From Pseudo-nitzschia pungens (taxonomy: Eukaryota > Bacillariophyta > Bacillariophyceae > Bacillariales > Bacillariaceae), in contig CM074762.1 of the NCBI GenBank assembly GCA_037355855.1, positions 4,278,001 through 4,342,000 on the forward strand: a stretch of 64,000 bases of DNA. The letters are read 5' to 3'. Below are positions 1 through 9,442 of the stretch, one piece after another. Both the position numbers and the translations under genes were made by a program. The notes below the pieces were generated by a model that saw nothing but the letters and a program-made list of their open reading frames with translations, was not told the DNA's origin and did no database searches. Within the stretch, counting starts at the first letter, position 1. Each line of letters opens with the position of its first letter.

Positions 1-2
1 GG

Positions 3-1076
3 CATCTTCTAGGGAGAAATGTGCTGAGACGGCATACTAGGACTACAAAGCCCCTACTGACGGAGGAGAACAAGGTGCAGCGAGTTCAGTGGGCGCTATC
101 CCATCTGCACCATGATGGGAGGTTCCAGAACATGTTCAACACAGTCCATGTAGACGAAAAGTGGTTCTATATTTGCTGTTTGACTGTGGGAACATACATT
201 TTGACAGACGAGGAACCTCCTCCAGAGCCGAAATGTAAGTTGAAGCGATATCGGCTGAAAGTCATGTTTTTGTGTGCTGTTGCACGCCCCAGATATGATA
301 CTGCCCGCAGACGGTGGTTCGATGGCAAGATCAGTTGCTGGCCGTATGTTTACAAGGAAGCTGCACAGCGGACGTCAAGGAACCAGGTACGAGGTACGCT
401 GGTCACCAAGACGAAGAATGTTGATAAGGCGGAGTACAAACGAATGATGTTGGAGAAGGTCCTTCCAGCAATCTACGCCAAATGGCCTGACCCGAACAAG
501 GCGATCACTATTCAAGAAGACAATGCGAAGCCTCATCATGCTTGCACTCGGGATGCAGTACGAGAGAAAGCTGTACGAGACGGCTGGGATATCACCATCA
601 AGCCTCAACCACCTAATAGTCCTGATTTTAATGTCCTCGACTTGGGATTTTTTGCTTCCATCCAAAACTTGCAGTACAAACAGCAAACACCCCATGGTCT
701 TGACAGGATTATCAGCTCTGTCCAGAAAGCTTTCGATGATTCACCTCGCAGTATGATGAATGATGGGATGTATTCTTGTCCCTCCAGTGTGCTTTCTGGG
801 ATTCGTTGTCTGTTGAACACTTACAAGCTCAGTCACATGGGTAAGGACAAACTTTGGAGAGAGGGCCGTCTTCCTACCTCTATTACATGCCAGGACCCTA
901 GTCTCATTGCAAGAGGTCTTGCAGTGTTGGAGAAGGCTTGCAATCATATTTGTACTGTTCCTGCTACTAATAATACTAGTGATACTACTACTGGTAGCAA
1001 TGAAAATGGTCTACCGGTCGCGAGTGAAAATCCTGTACGTTTTAGTACTGGAAACGCCGTACTCACAACAGTGTAA
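3..1076 (+). CDS. Mariner-like (DD39D) transposase, 5'-partial
   Basis: Cut-and-paste transposase of the plant-type mariner group; it would cut DNA at the terminal repeats and rejoin it at TA sites. The frame is open from the left edge of the window, so the N-terminal DNA-binding part lies outside; numbering here starts from the GTG codon at position 21. Visible catalytic residues are D45 in VHVDEKWFY, D167 in QEDNAKPH and D207 in NVLDLGFF. The last two are 39 residues apart, the spacing of plant mariners. The blocks KVMFLCAVARPR and PPNSPDFNVLDLGFF are family hallmarks. The catalytic region has no frameshift, so the copy may be fairly young, but activity cannot be judged without the N-terminus. 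A matching terminal repeat lies about 140 bp downstream. The Ser/Thr-rich last 50 residues look unconserved. Confidence 0.85.
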   Translation, partial: HLLGRNVLRRHTRTTKPLLTEENKVQRVQWALSHLHHDGRFQNMFNTVHVDEKWFYICCLTVGTYILTDEEPPPEPKCKLKRYRLKVMFLCAVARPRYDTARRRWFDGKISCWPYVYKEAAQRTSRNQVRGTLVTKTKNVDKAEYKRMMLEKVLPAIYAKWPDPNKAITIQEDNAKPHHACTRDAVREKAVRDGWDITIKPQPPNSPDFNVLDLGFFASIQNLQYKQQTPHGLDRIISSVQKAFDDSPRSMMNDGMYSCPSSVLSGIRCLLNTYKLSHMGKDKLWREGRLPTSITCQDPSLIARGLAVLEKACNHICTVPATNNTSDTTTGSNENGLPVASENPVRFSTGNAVLTTV

Positions 1077-1177
1077 CAAGTGTTCTATAGAAAATTGTGC
1101 AGTGCACAAAAAAAGAAAATTAAAAAAAAAATTTGATGTTCGTGGTACACCTTCTACATATTTTCTACACAAAGCAA

Positions 1178-1238
1178 CAGTTATTTCGGAACGCACACGT
1201 TTCGGTCATCGCACAGTTATTTCAGAACGGAGGAAGTA
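1178..1238. repeat. Mariner terminal inverted repeat (right end) with subterminal copy
   Basis: CAGTTATTTCAGAACGGAGG (from 1214, continuing AAGTA to 1238) reads in reverse as a start of the CTTCCTCCGTTCTGAAATAA type, the usual form of plant mariner ends. A second copy of its inner part, CAGTTATTTCGGAACG, lies at 1178-1193. The element therefore probably ends next to the TA at 1237-1238. The left end is outside the window, so pairing of the two ends cannot be checked. Confidence 0.6.
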
Positions 1239-1391
1239 GTACCAGTATGGAATAGTGGTAACCCTACTGAAAAGGCTCCCTTATCCAAGAGGTTTATTGA
1301 GATTTACCTTTTTGTTGATTCACTACCGGTACCCAGGAAAAACTATAATGGATCAAGTCAGAGTGACAGATTGTTGCCTCACTATCTGACC
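1239..1391. other. Short non-coding target sequence between mariner and LINE-B1
   Basis: No gene or repeat was recognised. This is the left flank of the LINE-B1 insertion, and it continues seamlessly at 3308 once the element and one TSD copy are removed. Confidence 0.4.
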
Positions 1392-1410
1392 AAATACCTC
1401 CTCGCAGTAA
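1392..1410. repeat. TSD of LINE-B1, left copy
   Basis: AAATACCTCCTCGCAGTAA is repeated exactly at 3289-3307 on the other side of the element. Confidence 0.9.
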
Positions 1411-3288
1411 TAATAATAATATACTTATTTAAGTAGGAAAATCCACCGAAGGTGGTTAAAAGCTACTCAGTCTGTAACCAGACTTTATCGTCGCCTCAAT
1501 CGAAGAGAGGTTAGGCCCCAAGTTGTAGAACGACGCGCCGCCTCAACCATGGGGAATAGGCCCCAGGTTGTAAGGACGGCTATTTTGCAAACGAACCTTG
1601 GTAAGAAACAGGAAAAAAACGAACCAGTCCAGAGCACAACAGACACTGCTGTTGCAAAGCGTACAGGAAACGGGGTAACAAGAACGTGAAAGGGAAAGAC
1701 ACAAGCAAAACTGTCCCTCCAATGCTGGTGTGCAGCATCCGTAATGCTAGTGGTCAGCTGACACAAGCAAAACCCTGACTAGATACATGGTATCTGTAAT
1801 GCTAGTGGTCAGCGTACAAAAGCAAAACTCCTCTCTGAATGCTGGATTGCAGCATCACCAGTAATGCGAGTAGTCATCCCCAAACACATCCCGAACCACA
1901 TTCCTTACCACTGTATGGTACATAAAGTACAGAGCCTACTACCAAATTCAGAACAGCTGTCCTCCTGTTCGAACTTAGTAGTAGCCAGAAACACGTAGAG
2001 GCGGTGGAGCCTACTACCAAATTCAAATTCGTAACAGCTGGCCTTCTGTTCGAACTTGAACTTGCTCTCCTGTAGTAGCTTGGAAACAGGGCCTTTAAGT
2101 GAAAACACTTATGGACCATCAGGGCTGTAGGCTTGAAAACAGGTCTCTGCTGTACTGTGAACTGGAGGGGTATATGTAGGTGGTGGTGCGTTAAGTAACA
2201 TGTACTTAGCAGCTTTGGGGCTTGGGTCATAAAAACAGTAGATCCATAATCAAAAACAATTATGGACTATCAGGGCAGTAGACTTGAAAACAGATGACAG
2301 TTGAAGTGTGCATCTGAGAGAGTTATGTAGGTAGGAGAGCCTTAAGCAAGCTGTACTTAGCGGCTTTGGGGCTTGGGTCAGGAAATAGTAGGACCTTAAG
2401 TGAGAACACTTATAGTCCAGCAGGGCAGTAGACTTGAAAACAGATGACAGTTGAAGAATGCATCTGAGAGGTATATGTAGGTAGGGGAGCCTTAAGCAAA
2501 CTGTACTTAGTGGCTTTAGGGCTTGGGTCAGGAAACAGTAGGACCATAAGCGAAAACACTTAGGGTCCATCAGGGCAGTAGACTTGGAAACAGATGACAT
2601 TTATACAGTACACCTGAGAGGGTTATGTAGGTGGTGGAGCCTTAAGCAAACTGTACTTAGCGGCTTTGGGGCTTGGGTCAAGAAACAGTAGGACCATAAG
2701 TGAAAACACTTAGGGTCCAGCAGGGCAATGGACTTGAAAACAGATGACAGAATTTCTTTTTTAGAAAAAGATTCCTACAGTGGAAGGGGCTGTTCGTGAA
2801 CTTCGACTTGAAAAGACTTAAGAGGACTCAGCAAGGAACTTCGAAGAATGTAGAACATTAAGTGAGAATCACTTAAGCAGCTTGGAAACAGTGTAGAACA
2901 TTAAGTATAAGATATACTTAAGGGCCTTGGAATGGAGCTGGGAAACAGATCGAAGCAGAAATACAACGTTGTTGTCGGTTTTGCTGTACGGTAGAATCTG
3001 TACTGGAAGTGCTGTAGAAAATTATGTGTCGGTTTGCTGCTGCTGCTGCTGCTTGATCGGCCGCCGAGTGGTGAATTGGCAACCAAAGCAACCAAACGAA
3101 GCATCCAGCAACTGAACCGATAGCAGAAACGAAGAGCGCAGGTCTTGGTTAATACATGTAGGTCCTGGGGTTGTGATTGGGGGTGTATAAGGGAGCGAGA
3201 TATCGCATGGTAAAGTTGTGTAGAAATCTACGTATTTTTAGTACTGGAACATCGGAACGTCGGACAAAATGCGCTTCGCGCAAATTGT
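1411..3288 (-). mobile_element. LINE-B1: ORF-less non-autonomous LINE derivative
   Basis: An 1878-bp element on the minus strand, bounded by 19-bp TSDs (1392-1410 and 3289-3307). Its 5' end (right side) has the same start as LINE-A and LINE-B2, including GTCCGACGTTCCGATGTTCC. Its 3' end (left side) has the LINE 3' module: the AGTCTG/CAGACT hairpin, the CCACC/GGTGG hairpin, then ATT repeats. Between them lie only 5'-UTR-like tandem units of about 150 bp (three here). It has no endonuclease or RT sequence, so it must have moved with enzymes supplied in trans, presumably by LINE-A or a relative. LINE-B2 at 38235 is a second copy in the opposite orientation. Long reading frames inside are by-products of the tandem array. 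Confidence 0.8.
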
Positions 3289-3307
3289 AAATACCTCCTC
3301 GCAGTAA
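3289..3307. repeat. TSD of LINE-B1, right copy
   Basis: Exact 19-bp match to 1392-1410. Confidence 0.9.
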
Positions 3308-3847
3308 CGGAAACCTCCTCAACAAAATTTACAACCTGTTCATAAACACTATAAACTGACTGTTTGCAACAACTCCTGTTGAAATCAGTGACTTCCATCC
3401 ATAGCTTTGGCCCCCAGTAGTTAGTGGTTTTGTCACCAAAATCCCAAATTTTGATCCATTATGGTAAATGTAGAAATTGGTACATTTTCTACACGTGACC
3501 ATACAATGGAGTGACAGCATCTTGACGTCTGAAAATTGTTGTTCTTTGTATGTATGTACCATATGGTAAGATTATCATGTTCTTATGCGTGCAAGCCAAA
3601 AACTATGCTGGCTCGATGCTGTCACTCCAAAACACACAATTTTCGGCCCAATTTCTGTATTTGGGAGCTTACTAAGGGAAGAATAAGCAAGATTGTTTAA
3701 AAGTGAATATAGAGCATTGTAGAGTAGAATTTTAGCTAACAGATGATGTCTTTACTTTGAACAGAGGTGGTGTATGCAAGGAGATATTACAAAAAGCAAA
3801 GATGCTGTCACTCGATGTGATCCATTATGGTAAACATGATCCAATAC
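3308..3847. other. Non-coding region with dispersed short repeats
   Basis: No convincing gene. GATCCATTATGGTAAA occurs twice (about 3452 and 3819). GATGCTGTCACTC-type sequence occurs three times, twice forward (about 3617 and 3801) and once inverted (about 3510). This suggests the remains of a small inverted-repeat element, but I could not define its ends. Confidence 0.4.
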
Positions 3848-4224
3848 TACGGAATTCCTATCAGCTGTCCCCCCTCCAGTTTTAAGAAGAAAAAAAGCTT
3901 TTTTGTGTCAATTTGATGTAAACGCGAAAAACTCTGTAGTACTCAATTTGAACGTAATTTAGTGTAGGATCTAGTCTTCTTCTTTTTTGACACCAACACA
4001 CCATTCCTTCTCATTTCGACCGGGACCATGGTGGTTGCCCAAATCCTGTTGCAACACACCCATTGAACCCATTTTTCTTGTCCAGAGCAATCCTTGCATC
4101 GAGACCGTGTTTGAGCCTTTTTTCTGCCGAAAAATCCACGGCGGAAAGCAATTTTTCGAACTGCTTCTGATTTTGCCGACAACGACGGCCGACAAGAATC
4201 CAACAATCTGACAATTCCACCATC

Positions 4225-4820
4225 ATGGTGAACGGCAATCCCCTGAAGAGTAACACAGTCCAGCCTCCTCACCAAACACCTAGATATGGTGAAAATGACA
4301 TCCCTGTCCCTAGAAATGGAGGGAATGGCTATTCAGAGGACATGAGAAGACATATTGTAGTGAGATATGCAGAGATAGGAAAATTAATCAATCATATCGA
4401 GACTCTTCCTCATTCCAGAACTGCTAAACGCTACAGGAGAAGGATCCAAACGCTAGGAAGGAATGTTAGAATGCAACACACTGGAAATAAGCTGAAGGAA
4501 TGGATCCGTGGATATCCAATGCTCTTGCTTGCTGTATATAGAAAGATCTACCCAAAGGCAACGAGGTATGAGTGTATCACATTCCTCTGGAGATCGTACA
4601 GTAGATACTTACCTGTCCCTCGCATCTATTCTTTGAAGGATATTACGGAAGCGGAGAATTCGATTGGAATCAACAGGAAGAAATGGTCTACAACAGCAAA
4701 TCAAGCTTTCAGTTTTCGGAATCAGTATAAAAGACACCGGTATTGGACAATGAATTATCCGAATGGAATTGCCGACATTCGTAGGGATGATATGATTGAT
4801 GTGGATGAAGCAGGTATTAA
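4225..4820 (+). pseudogene. Tc1/IS630-type transposase, N-terminal half
   Basis: The DNA-binding half of a DDE transposase: a basic, helix-rich stretch (many RR/KR pairs) then the first catalytic Asp in DVDEAGI at the very end. The coding sequence is cut at this point by a LINE insertion and resumes at 5640. The start is the ATG at 4225; the homologous leader at 46.1 kb also ends at an ATG in the corresponding place. The frame here is clean, so the LINE insertion is the main lesion. Confidence 0.75.
4802..4820. repeat. TSD of LINE-A fragment, left copy
   Basis: TGGATGAAGCAGGTATTAA, repeated exactly at 5621-5639. Removing the LINE and one copy restores a continuous transposase frame across the first catalytic Asp. 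Confidence 0.95.
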
Positions 4821-5620
4821 TAATAATAATATACGTATTTAAATAACTTTAATCACCAAAGGTGAAACTAAATTACTCAGTCTGTAACCAGACTTTAACG
4901 TCGCCTCCATCATAGAGTCAGGACCCCAAGTGGTAGAACGACAAATTTTCAAACAAACCTTGAACATCAAGCAGGGACAAAGACAAACAAGTCCCACAAA
5001 ATAGGGACTTGAGAGAAAGTAAGATGGGAATGGAGATATTGGGATAAGATCCAGTATCAAAAGGTAAATGACAGGATGAGAAGCAGGAACAGAAGACAAA
5101 ACCAAGGTACAAAGTGTAATCAACCCGGAGGTCCAGTAAGCCAGGCTCTTAGGAGAGCAGCCTCTCGTTGGTATGGCTGCACAGGTTGGACAGGCGCTGC
5201 ATACTGCTTCCTGGCAAGGTGGATGGTTGCAAGCCACTGCCTCTTGGCAGTCAGGGTGTAACCTTGTAGGACTTGGAAAGGGGTTTGTAACAGGGAGTGT
5301 GACTGGGGAAGTGCACCAGCTGCACCAATTGCCAATTCAGAGGTGATGGAAGCATCAAGAGAATGGTGTTGTTCAGCATCAAGGGTACCCCCAGGACCAT
5401 GGAGTCGTTCATTTCTGTAGGTCCAAAGATCCCAGGAGGTAAGAAAGAACTGATGGATGATAGCTGTAGCCCAACGTTTGGGAGAGCGCTTGCTTCCAAT
5501 GTGGGAGTAGTAGTCAGCCTGGATTTGATACCAGCGAGGAGACCACCTACCAAGAAGCCAGTTGTGCCAACCAATTGTCCTCTGTGCCCTGACAGCAGAA
5601 GCAATTGCAAGTGAGTAGGA
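4821..5620 (-). mobile_element. 5'-truncated LINE-A fragment in the transposase gene
   Basis: An 800-bp LINE-A copy on the minus strand. The ATT-repeat tail and the TCACC/GGTGA and AGTCTG/CAGACT hairpins are at 4821-4900. The body encodes the end of ORF2, with a C-terminus ending LRAWLTG, followed by the 3' UTR. The 5' end breaks off inside ORF2, which is normal for target-primed reverse transcription. The exact 19-bp TSD shows ordinary LINE integration. Confidence 0.9.
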
Positions 5621-5639
5621 TGGATGAAGCAGGTATTAA
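5621..5639. repeat. TSD of LINE-A fragment, right copy
   Basis: Exact 19-bp match to 4802-4820. Confidence 0.95.
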
Positions 5640-6138
5640 GCTAGAGAATGCCAACCGCCGAATGGGGGAACCATCTATTTGCGGGAGAGTGCGCCAGCAA
5701 GAGAACTACGGCCATGGTGTAAATCATACTCTCAAGATGGCAATCAGCGGGGATCCCGAGGGACACCGCTGGGTTAGATTTGATACAACAGGGACCGACG
5801 CTATCTCTTTTGCTGCGTTTATTGACAGCATCCTGGAATCGCTGCCACAAGGGACACCAGGGAATAGGAAGTGCTTTATCATGGATAATTTGCTAGCTCA
5901 CCACAATCCACTGACATTGGGTGCAATTCTAGCTGCGGGGCACCGATTTGTGTTCCATGCCCCGTATTACCCAGTGGATGGTCCGATTGAGTATGTGTTC
6001 AATACAATCAAAATGGCGTTGAGCTACAAGATGTACAATATCTCCAACCCAGCTGACCTCAGCCAGCAGCTGTTTGCAATTATTCGGGGAATCCCCGAGT
6101 TTGTAAACTACTTTGCGAACGTCAGGTATATGAACTGA
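5640..6138 (+). pseudogene. Tc1/IS630-type transposase, catalytic C-terminal half
   Basis: Continues the gene begun at 4225. It contains the second catalytic Asp in FIMDNLLAHH and the Glu in GPIEYVF, with 34 residues between them: the DD34E signature of Tc1/IS630 enzymes. With the first Asp in DVDEAGI just before the break, the triad is complete in the two halves. There is no frameshift within this half. It ends at the TGA of 6136-6138. Confidence 0.8.
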
Positions 6139-6142
6139 TGAG

Positions 6143-6640
6143 TGTATTGTCGAGTCTCCACCATTGTCGATTGTCGATTGTCGCGTCTCCACCATGGCCA
6201 ATTTTGATTTGGTTGTATTTCTTAGTGGTAGTTTAGATTTGCTTTTGCAGAGTTGCAAAAATAGAAATAATACATTAGTGTTGCTCCAGTTTGTTCCACC
6301 AGTTTGCTCCAGTTTATTTGCAATAGGTTTTCGATTGTATACCAATAGCGCCGGCATCCCATGTCACTCCCGTGTCACTCCCACATCTAAGTATCGAACA
6401 CTTGTGATTTTCGATTATATTCATCTCCATTGGTGGATATCGAACATAGGTACATTCATTATTTCTATTTTTGCAACTCTGCAAAAGCAAATCCCCCACT
6501 AAACCACCACTAAGGAATACAACCAAATCAAAATCGACCATGGTGGATCTGGAGACGCGACAATCTACTGGTGGCAGAGACGCGACAATCTTCTGGTGGA
6601 GAAGCGACAATCGACAATGGTGGAGACGTGACAATATACA
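6143..6640. mobile_element. Foldback-type element with long inverted repeats
   Basis: Two arms of about 130-180 bp, 6143-6270 and 6459-6640, are inverted copies of each other. The outer arm contains repeats of GTCTCCACCATTGTCGATTG type; the inner arm contains GCTTTTGCAGAGTTGCAAAA and its complement. The roughly 190-bp spacer has no coding sequence. The right arm carries extra copies of the short GAGACGCGACAATC repeat, as in foldback elements. No clear TSD was found. It lies just after the transposase stop and just before the stop of the ORF at 6652. Confidence 0.65.
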
Positions 6641-6651
6641 GAGGGGGGGCT

Positions 6652-7125
6652 TCAGTTCCCTCCCTTCTTGGCCTTCTTCTTCTTCTTCTTGATAGAAGAT
6701 GGGAATGGGTATGCTTGGTCCAACAGACGCTTGAGGTCTTCGGGACCTGCGTCCTTGTTGGTTTTCAAGATCCTGCAAGCAGTTTTTCTGACCTTCCTGA
6801 AGGGGAGATCAATAATGTGAGTGATGTCTCTGCCCAAGGCAGAGTCGGGAGAGGATGGGGAATCAACATTGATAATTGGATTGTAAGCGCACTCAACAAC
6901 ACTATTGATGGTTTCATTCACCATGGCCATGGAAGGAGTATCATCCATCTTCTGCCATTTGAAGGATGTGACAGATACAACTGACAGGTCATCCTCGTCA
7001 TCGGGCATGTCGATTATCTCCTGTTCTTTCACGAGTCGGTCCACCTCTGCTTGTGATGCTGTAGATGGCATCCTCACAGTTCCATTCATTGTAGCATTGA
7101 CAGAAAGAAACGTCTTCATGATCAC
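6652..7125 (-). CDS. Hypothetical protein with Lys-rich tail
   Basis: 157-residue ORF on the minus strand; family not recognised. A Ser/Thr-rich start is followed by an acidic stretch (PDDEDDLSVVSVTSF), a middle part around ITHIIDLPFRKVRK, and a tail with seven or more consecutive lysine-type residues (possible nuclear localisation). Its start is only 14 bp from the LTR at 7139 and its stop is next to the foldback element, so it may be a fragment or part of a mobile element. Codon usage looks plausible for a real gene, but no homologous copy occurs in the window. Confidence 0.35.
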   Translation of the reverse strand: MIMKTFLSVNATMNGTVRMPSTASQAEVDRLVKEQEIIDMPDDEDDLSVVSVTSFKWQKMDDTPSMAMVNETINSVVECAYNPIINVDSPSSPDSALGRDITHIIDLPFRKVRKTACRILKTNKDAGPEDLKRLLDQAYPFPSSIKKKKKKAKKGGN

Positions 7126-7138
7126 GGAGATTGGAATT

Positions 7139-7480
7139 CTCTAGGGTAGAAATTAGATGGAGTGGTACGCGATAGGTTAATAAATTGGTGTGATTAAAGA
7201 AATTGTGTTATAAGATTGTGAATGGTTGAATACTTTAGGAGATGGGAATGATTTCTTGAGTATGGGATGAAAGAGCGATCGAACAATAATAATGTTCGTT
7301 GGGCATAATATCAATAATCAGCGAGTCACGAGAATCTTTGTTTATCTTGATATTTGACAGTGTCCATTGTATGTGTATACATACCTAATATACATACATG
7401 TATACCATATATATTGGAGTACATGCGGGATTCAATAATCATTTAGAGCCTTCGTAGGATCGTAACGCTAGCATGTTACA
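7139..7480 (-). repeat. LTR of the outermost LTR element (first bases missing)
   Basis: About 342 bp, clearly related over its length to the 359-bp LTRs at 11274-11632 and 25008-25366. It starts at CTCTAGGGTAG, lacking the first eight or so bases (TGTAACA) of the others, and ends with the same TGTTACA. Orientation is taken from the gag of the related element. As the 3' LTR it would close an old element whose body continues to 8463 and then past 44573. Confidence 0.75.
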
Positions 7481-8463
7481 TAGTTCCCCAATGATTAGGT
7501 GAAGTTTGCATGTGATTCAATAGAGTAGGTTCGGAGTTGTAGTGCCAGTTGAAGTTGATAACCATTCGATGATATATGCCATTGGAGATATTTTGGAAGA
7601 TATATGGCAATGTAGATTGAACCGGGATTGAAGAAGGTTCTTCGTGATACTGAAAATCAAAGATTTGTTTCTTGTTCTTGAGAAGGGTCAAAAGACAGGG
7701 TAAAAATAGAAAAAGAGTCGAAGAAAATTCTTTTCCTCCCCCAACTGTGATGGACCTCCCGGGGTAGTGGAGCTGATTTTCTTGAATTCGATTGATGTTT
7801 GAAAATCGATTGCTTGTAGGCATAAAAACACCTCCTGTAATAGGAGTTAAGGTAGGTAGGTGAAAAGCCGAGCTGCGTTGGATGTGTTATTTGTGCTGTT
7901 TGTCTGCAATTGTATGTAAAAGCAGAGAGGGGACGCATTGTTAGTGTTGTATTGAATTGCATTCATGAGTATGTTTGCGATTTGCCATATACTTTGTCCG
8001 GTCTTTTTGTTTTTGGGTGTTGTGTGCATCAGTCTACTGGAGGTTCAAATTTTTGTAACTCCAGAGCACCTCTGTGGGTGTAGAATAGAATTTTGTGGGA
8101 TTGCTCTTGTTTACTATCTTGAGCTCCCTGTGGACTATTTATTTGTCCGGAACAAGGTTGGCCTTGTTATTGCTGCTGTACCCTATCGATCAATTATTTT
8201 GTTTTGCGTCTGTCCCCTTATCGATATCGATATCAATATATGATTCGATTTGATTGATTACTGGCTTTAGCGTCTGTACCCTTGCAAGTCAATCAGCGTC
8301 CAGATCTCTTGCTTTATTTATTTGCCATTTGAATCTGTTTATTGTTTTTATTTGGTTGATTGTTGTTGCCGTCACTGTGGATCGGACTGAGTGCTTTGTG
8401 TTGTAGTTCAAACGTTTTTATTTTAGTTGCAACAGGGCTCATCTCTGTAGCTTCCTTCCTCTC
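7481..8463 (-). mobile_element. Internal 3' part of the outer LTR element
   Basis: Matches the stretch next to the 3' LTR of the 11.3-kb element (11633-12620), with shared blocks such as CAACAGGGCTCATCTCTGTA. No intact gene; the right end of this segment contains the C-terminal part of the small frame seen more fully at 44935-45390. LINE-A1 starts directly after 8463. The last 512 bp (7952-8463) are repeated at 44573-45084. Confidence 0.7.
7952..8463. repeat. 512-bp direct repeat flanking LINE-A1, left copy
   Basis: The same 512 bp recur at 44573-45084 with no net indel (constant offset 36621) and only about seven mismatches by eye. The left copy ends exactly where LINE-A1 begins; the right copy begins exactly where LINE-A1 ends. 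It behaves like a target-site duplication, but is about 25 times longer than those of the other LINE copies here. Confidence 0.9.
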
Positions 8464-9442
8464 TTTTCGGGACACGCGATTTTGTCCGACGTTCCAATGT
8501 TCCAGTACTTAAAACACGTAGATTTCTACACAACTTTCCCTCACTTCTAAAGCTCCTACAACAACACCAAGCACTACACCTATTAACAGAGACCTCACCT
8601 ATCGGATTCTGCTATTTGTTTGGTTGCTCCTTGCTCCCTTTGGTTGCTTTGGTTGCTTGTTTCAGTGTTGGTCGGTCGATCGATTCGGCAGCAACAAGCT
8701 TCAGCAAGCAAAAACAACACATAATTTCCTACACTGTTTTCAAGACACAAGCCTACCCCCGGTCCTTAGGTGTTACTACTAAAGCCCCTGTTTTCAAGCA
8801 AGCAGCTTCCCTGCCCCTAAGTGTTCGAGAGTCTCGTGACTGTTTTCAAGCAAGCAGCTTCCCTGGTCCCTAAGTGCCTCACCCAAGGTTCCTGTTTTCA
8901 AGCCAATTGCCCCTGGATACTGTTTCCACTTATTAAGTACTCGCAAGATTGAACTTCAAGTTCCCTCCTGAGCCTTTTAAGTGTGCCCTGCCATTGATAT
9001 CCCCCGGTCCCTAAGTGTTCCTACTAAAGCCCCTGTTTTCAAGCTACTAGCTTCTCGGTGGGCTGCTGTTTTGCATTTTGAATCTTATCTGATTTGAATT
9101 TTCAGTGCTACCGTGCTACCGTATGAGCAAAAATTGTTCAAATTTGCACAATTTTCACGTTACTAGCTTCCCATCTGCGCAGAGTTTCGCGCTCCAAGTG
9201 TGAGACAAATTTTGCTCGTTTTTTAGCAAAAATTGTGAGTTCCCCAGTGACTTTGTGGGTGTTCTCCAGTATTTTTTGGGATCCCCAGGGACCTTTTGCT
9301 TGTCCAGACCAAGGTTGCCCTTGTTGTTGCTGCTGTACCCTGTTTCCAGACTACCCCCAGCTGTACCTCTACATACAGGAAAACACTGACAGCCTACCAG
9401 CGTCCAAGCCAACACGTCTATTCAGCCACTACCAGACCCACT

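Larger units (their letters stand above)
3848..6138 (+). mobile_element. Tc1/IS630-type DNA transposon, copy 1 (interrupted)
   Basis: The left end near 3848 (TACGGAATTCC, continuing to AGTTTTAAG) and the 370-bp leader up to the ATG at 4225 match, in inverse orientation, a second copy at 49846-49805 plus 46463-46082. That comparison defines the left end. The transposase gene follows, split by a LINE-A fragment at 4821-5620. The right terminal repeat expected after 6138 is absent; a foldback element starts within 10 bp of the stop, so the end may have been lost there. Confidence 0.7.

Noticed and set aside
1485..2600. Several 90-118-residue frames in LINE-B1 (and the same frames at 39820-41085)
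   Set aside because: They follow the tandem ~150-bp hairpin units, repeat the same peptide with each unit and have no family features; they are by-products of the array.
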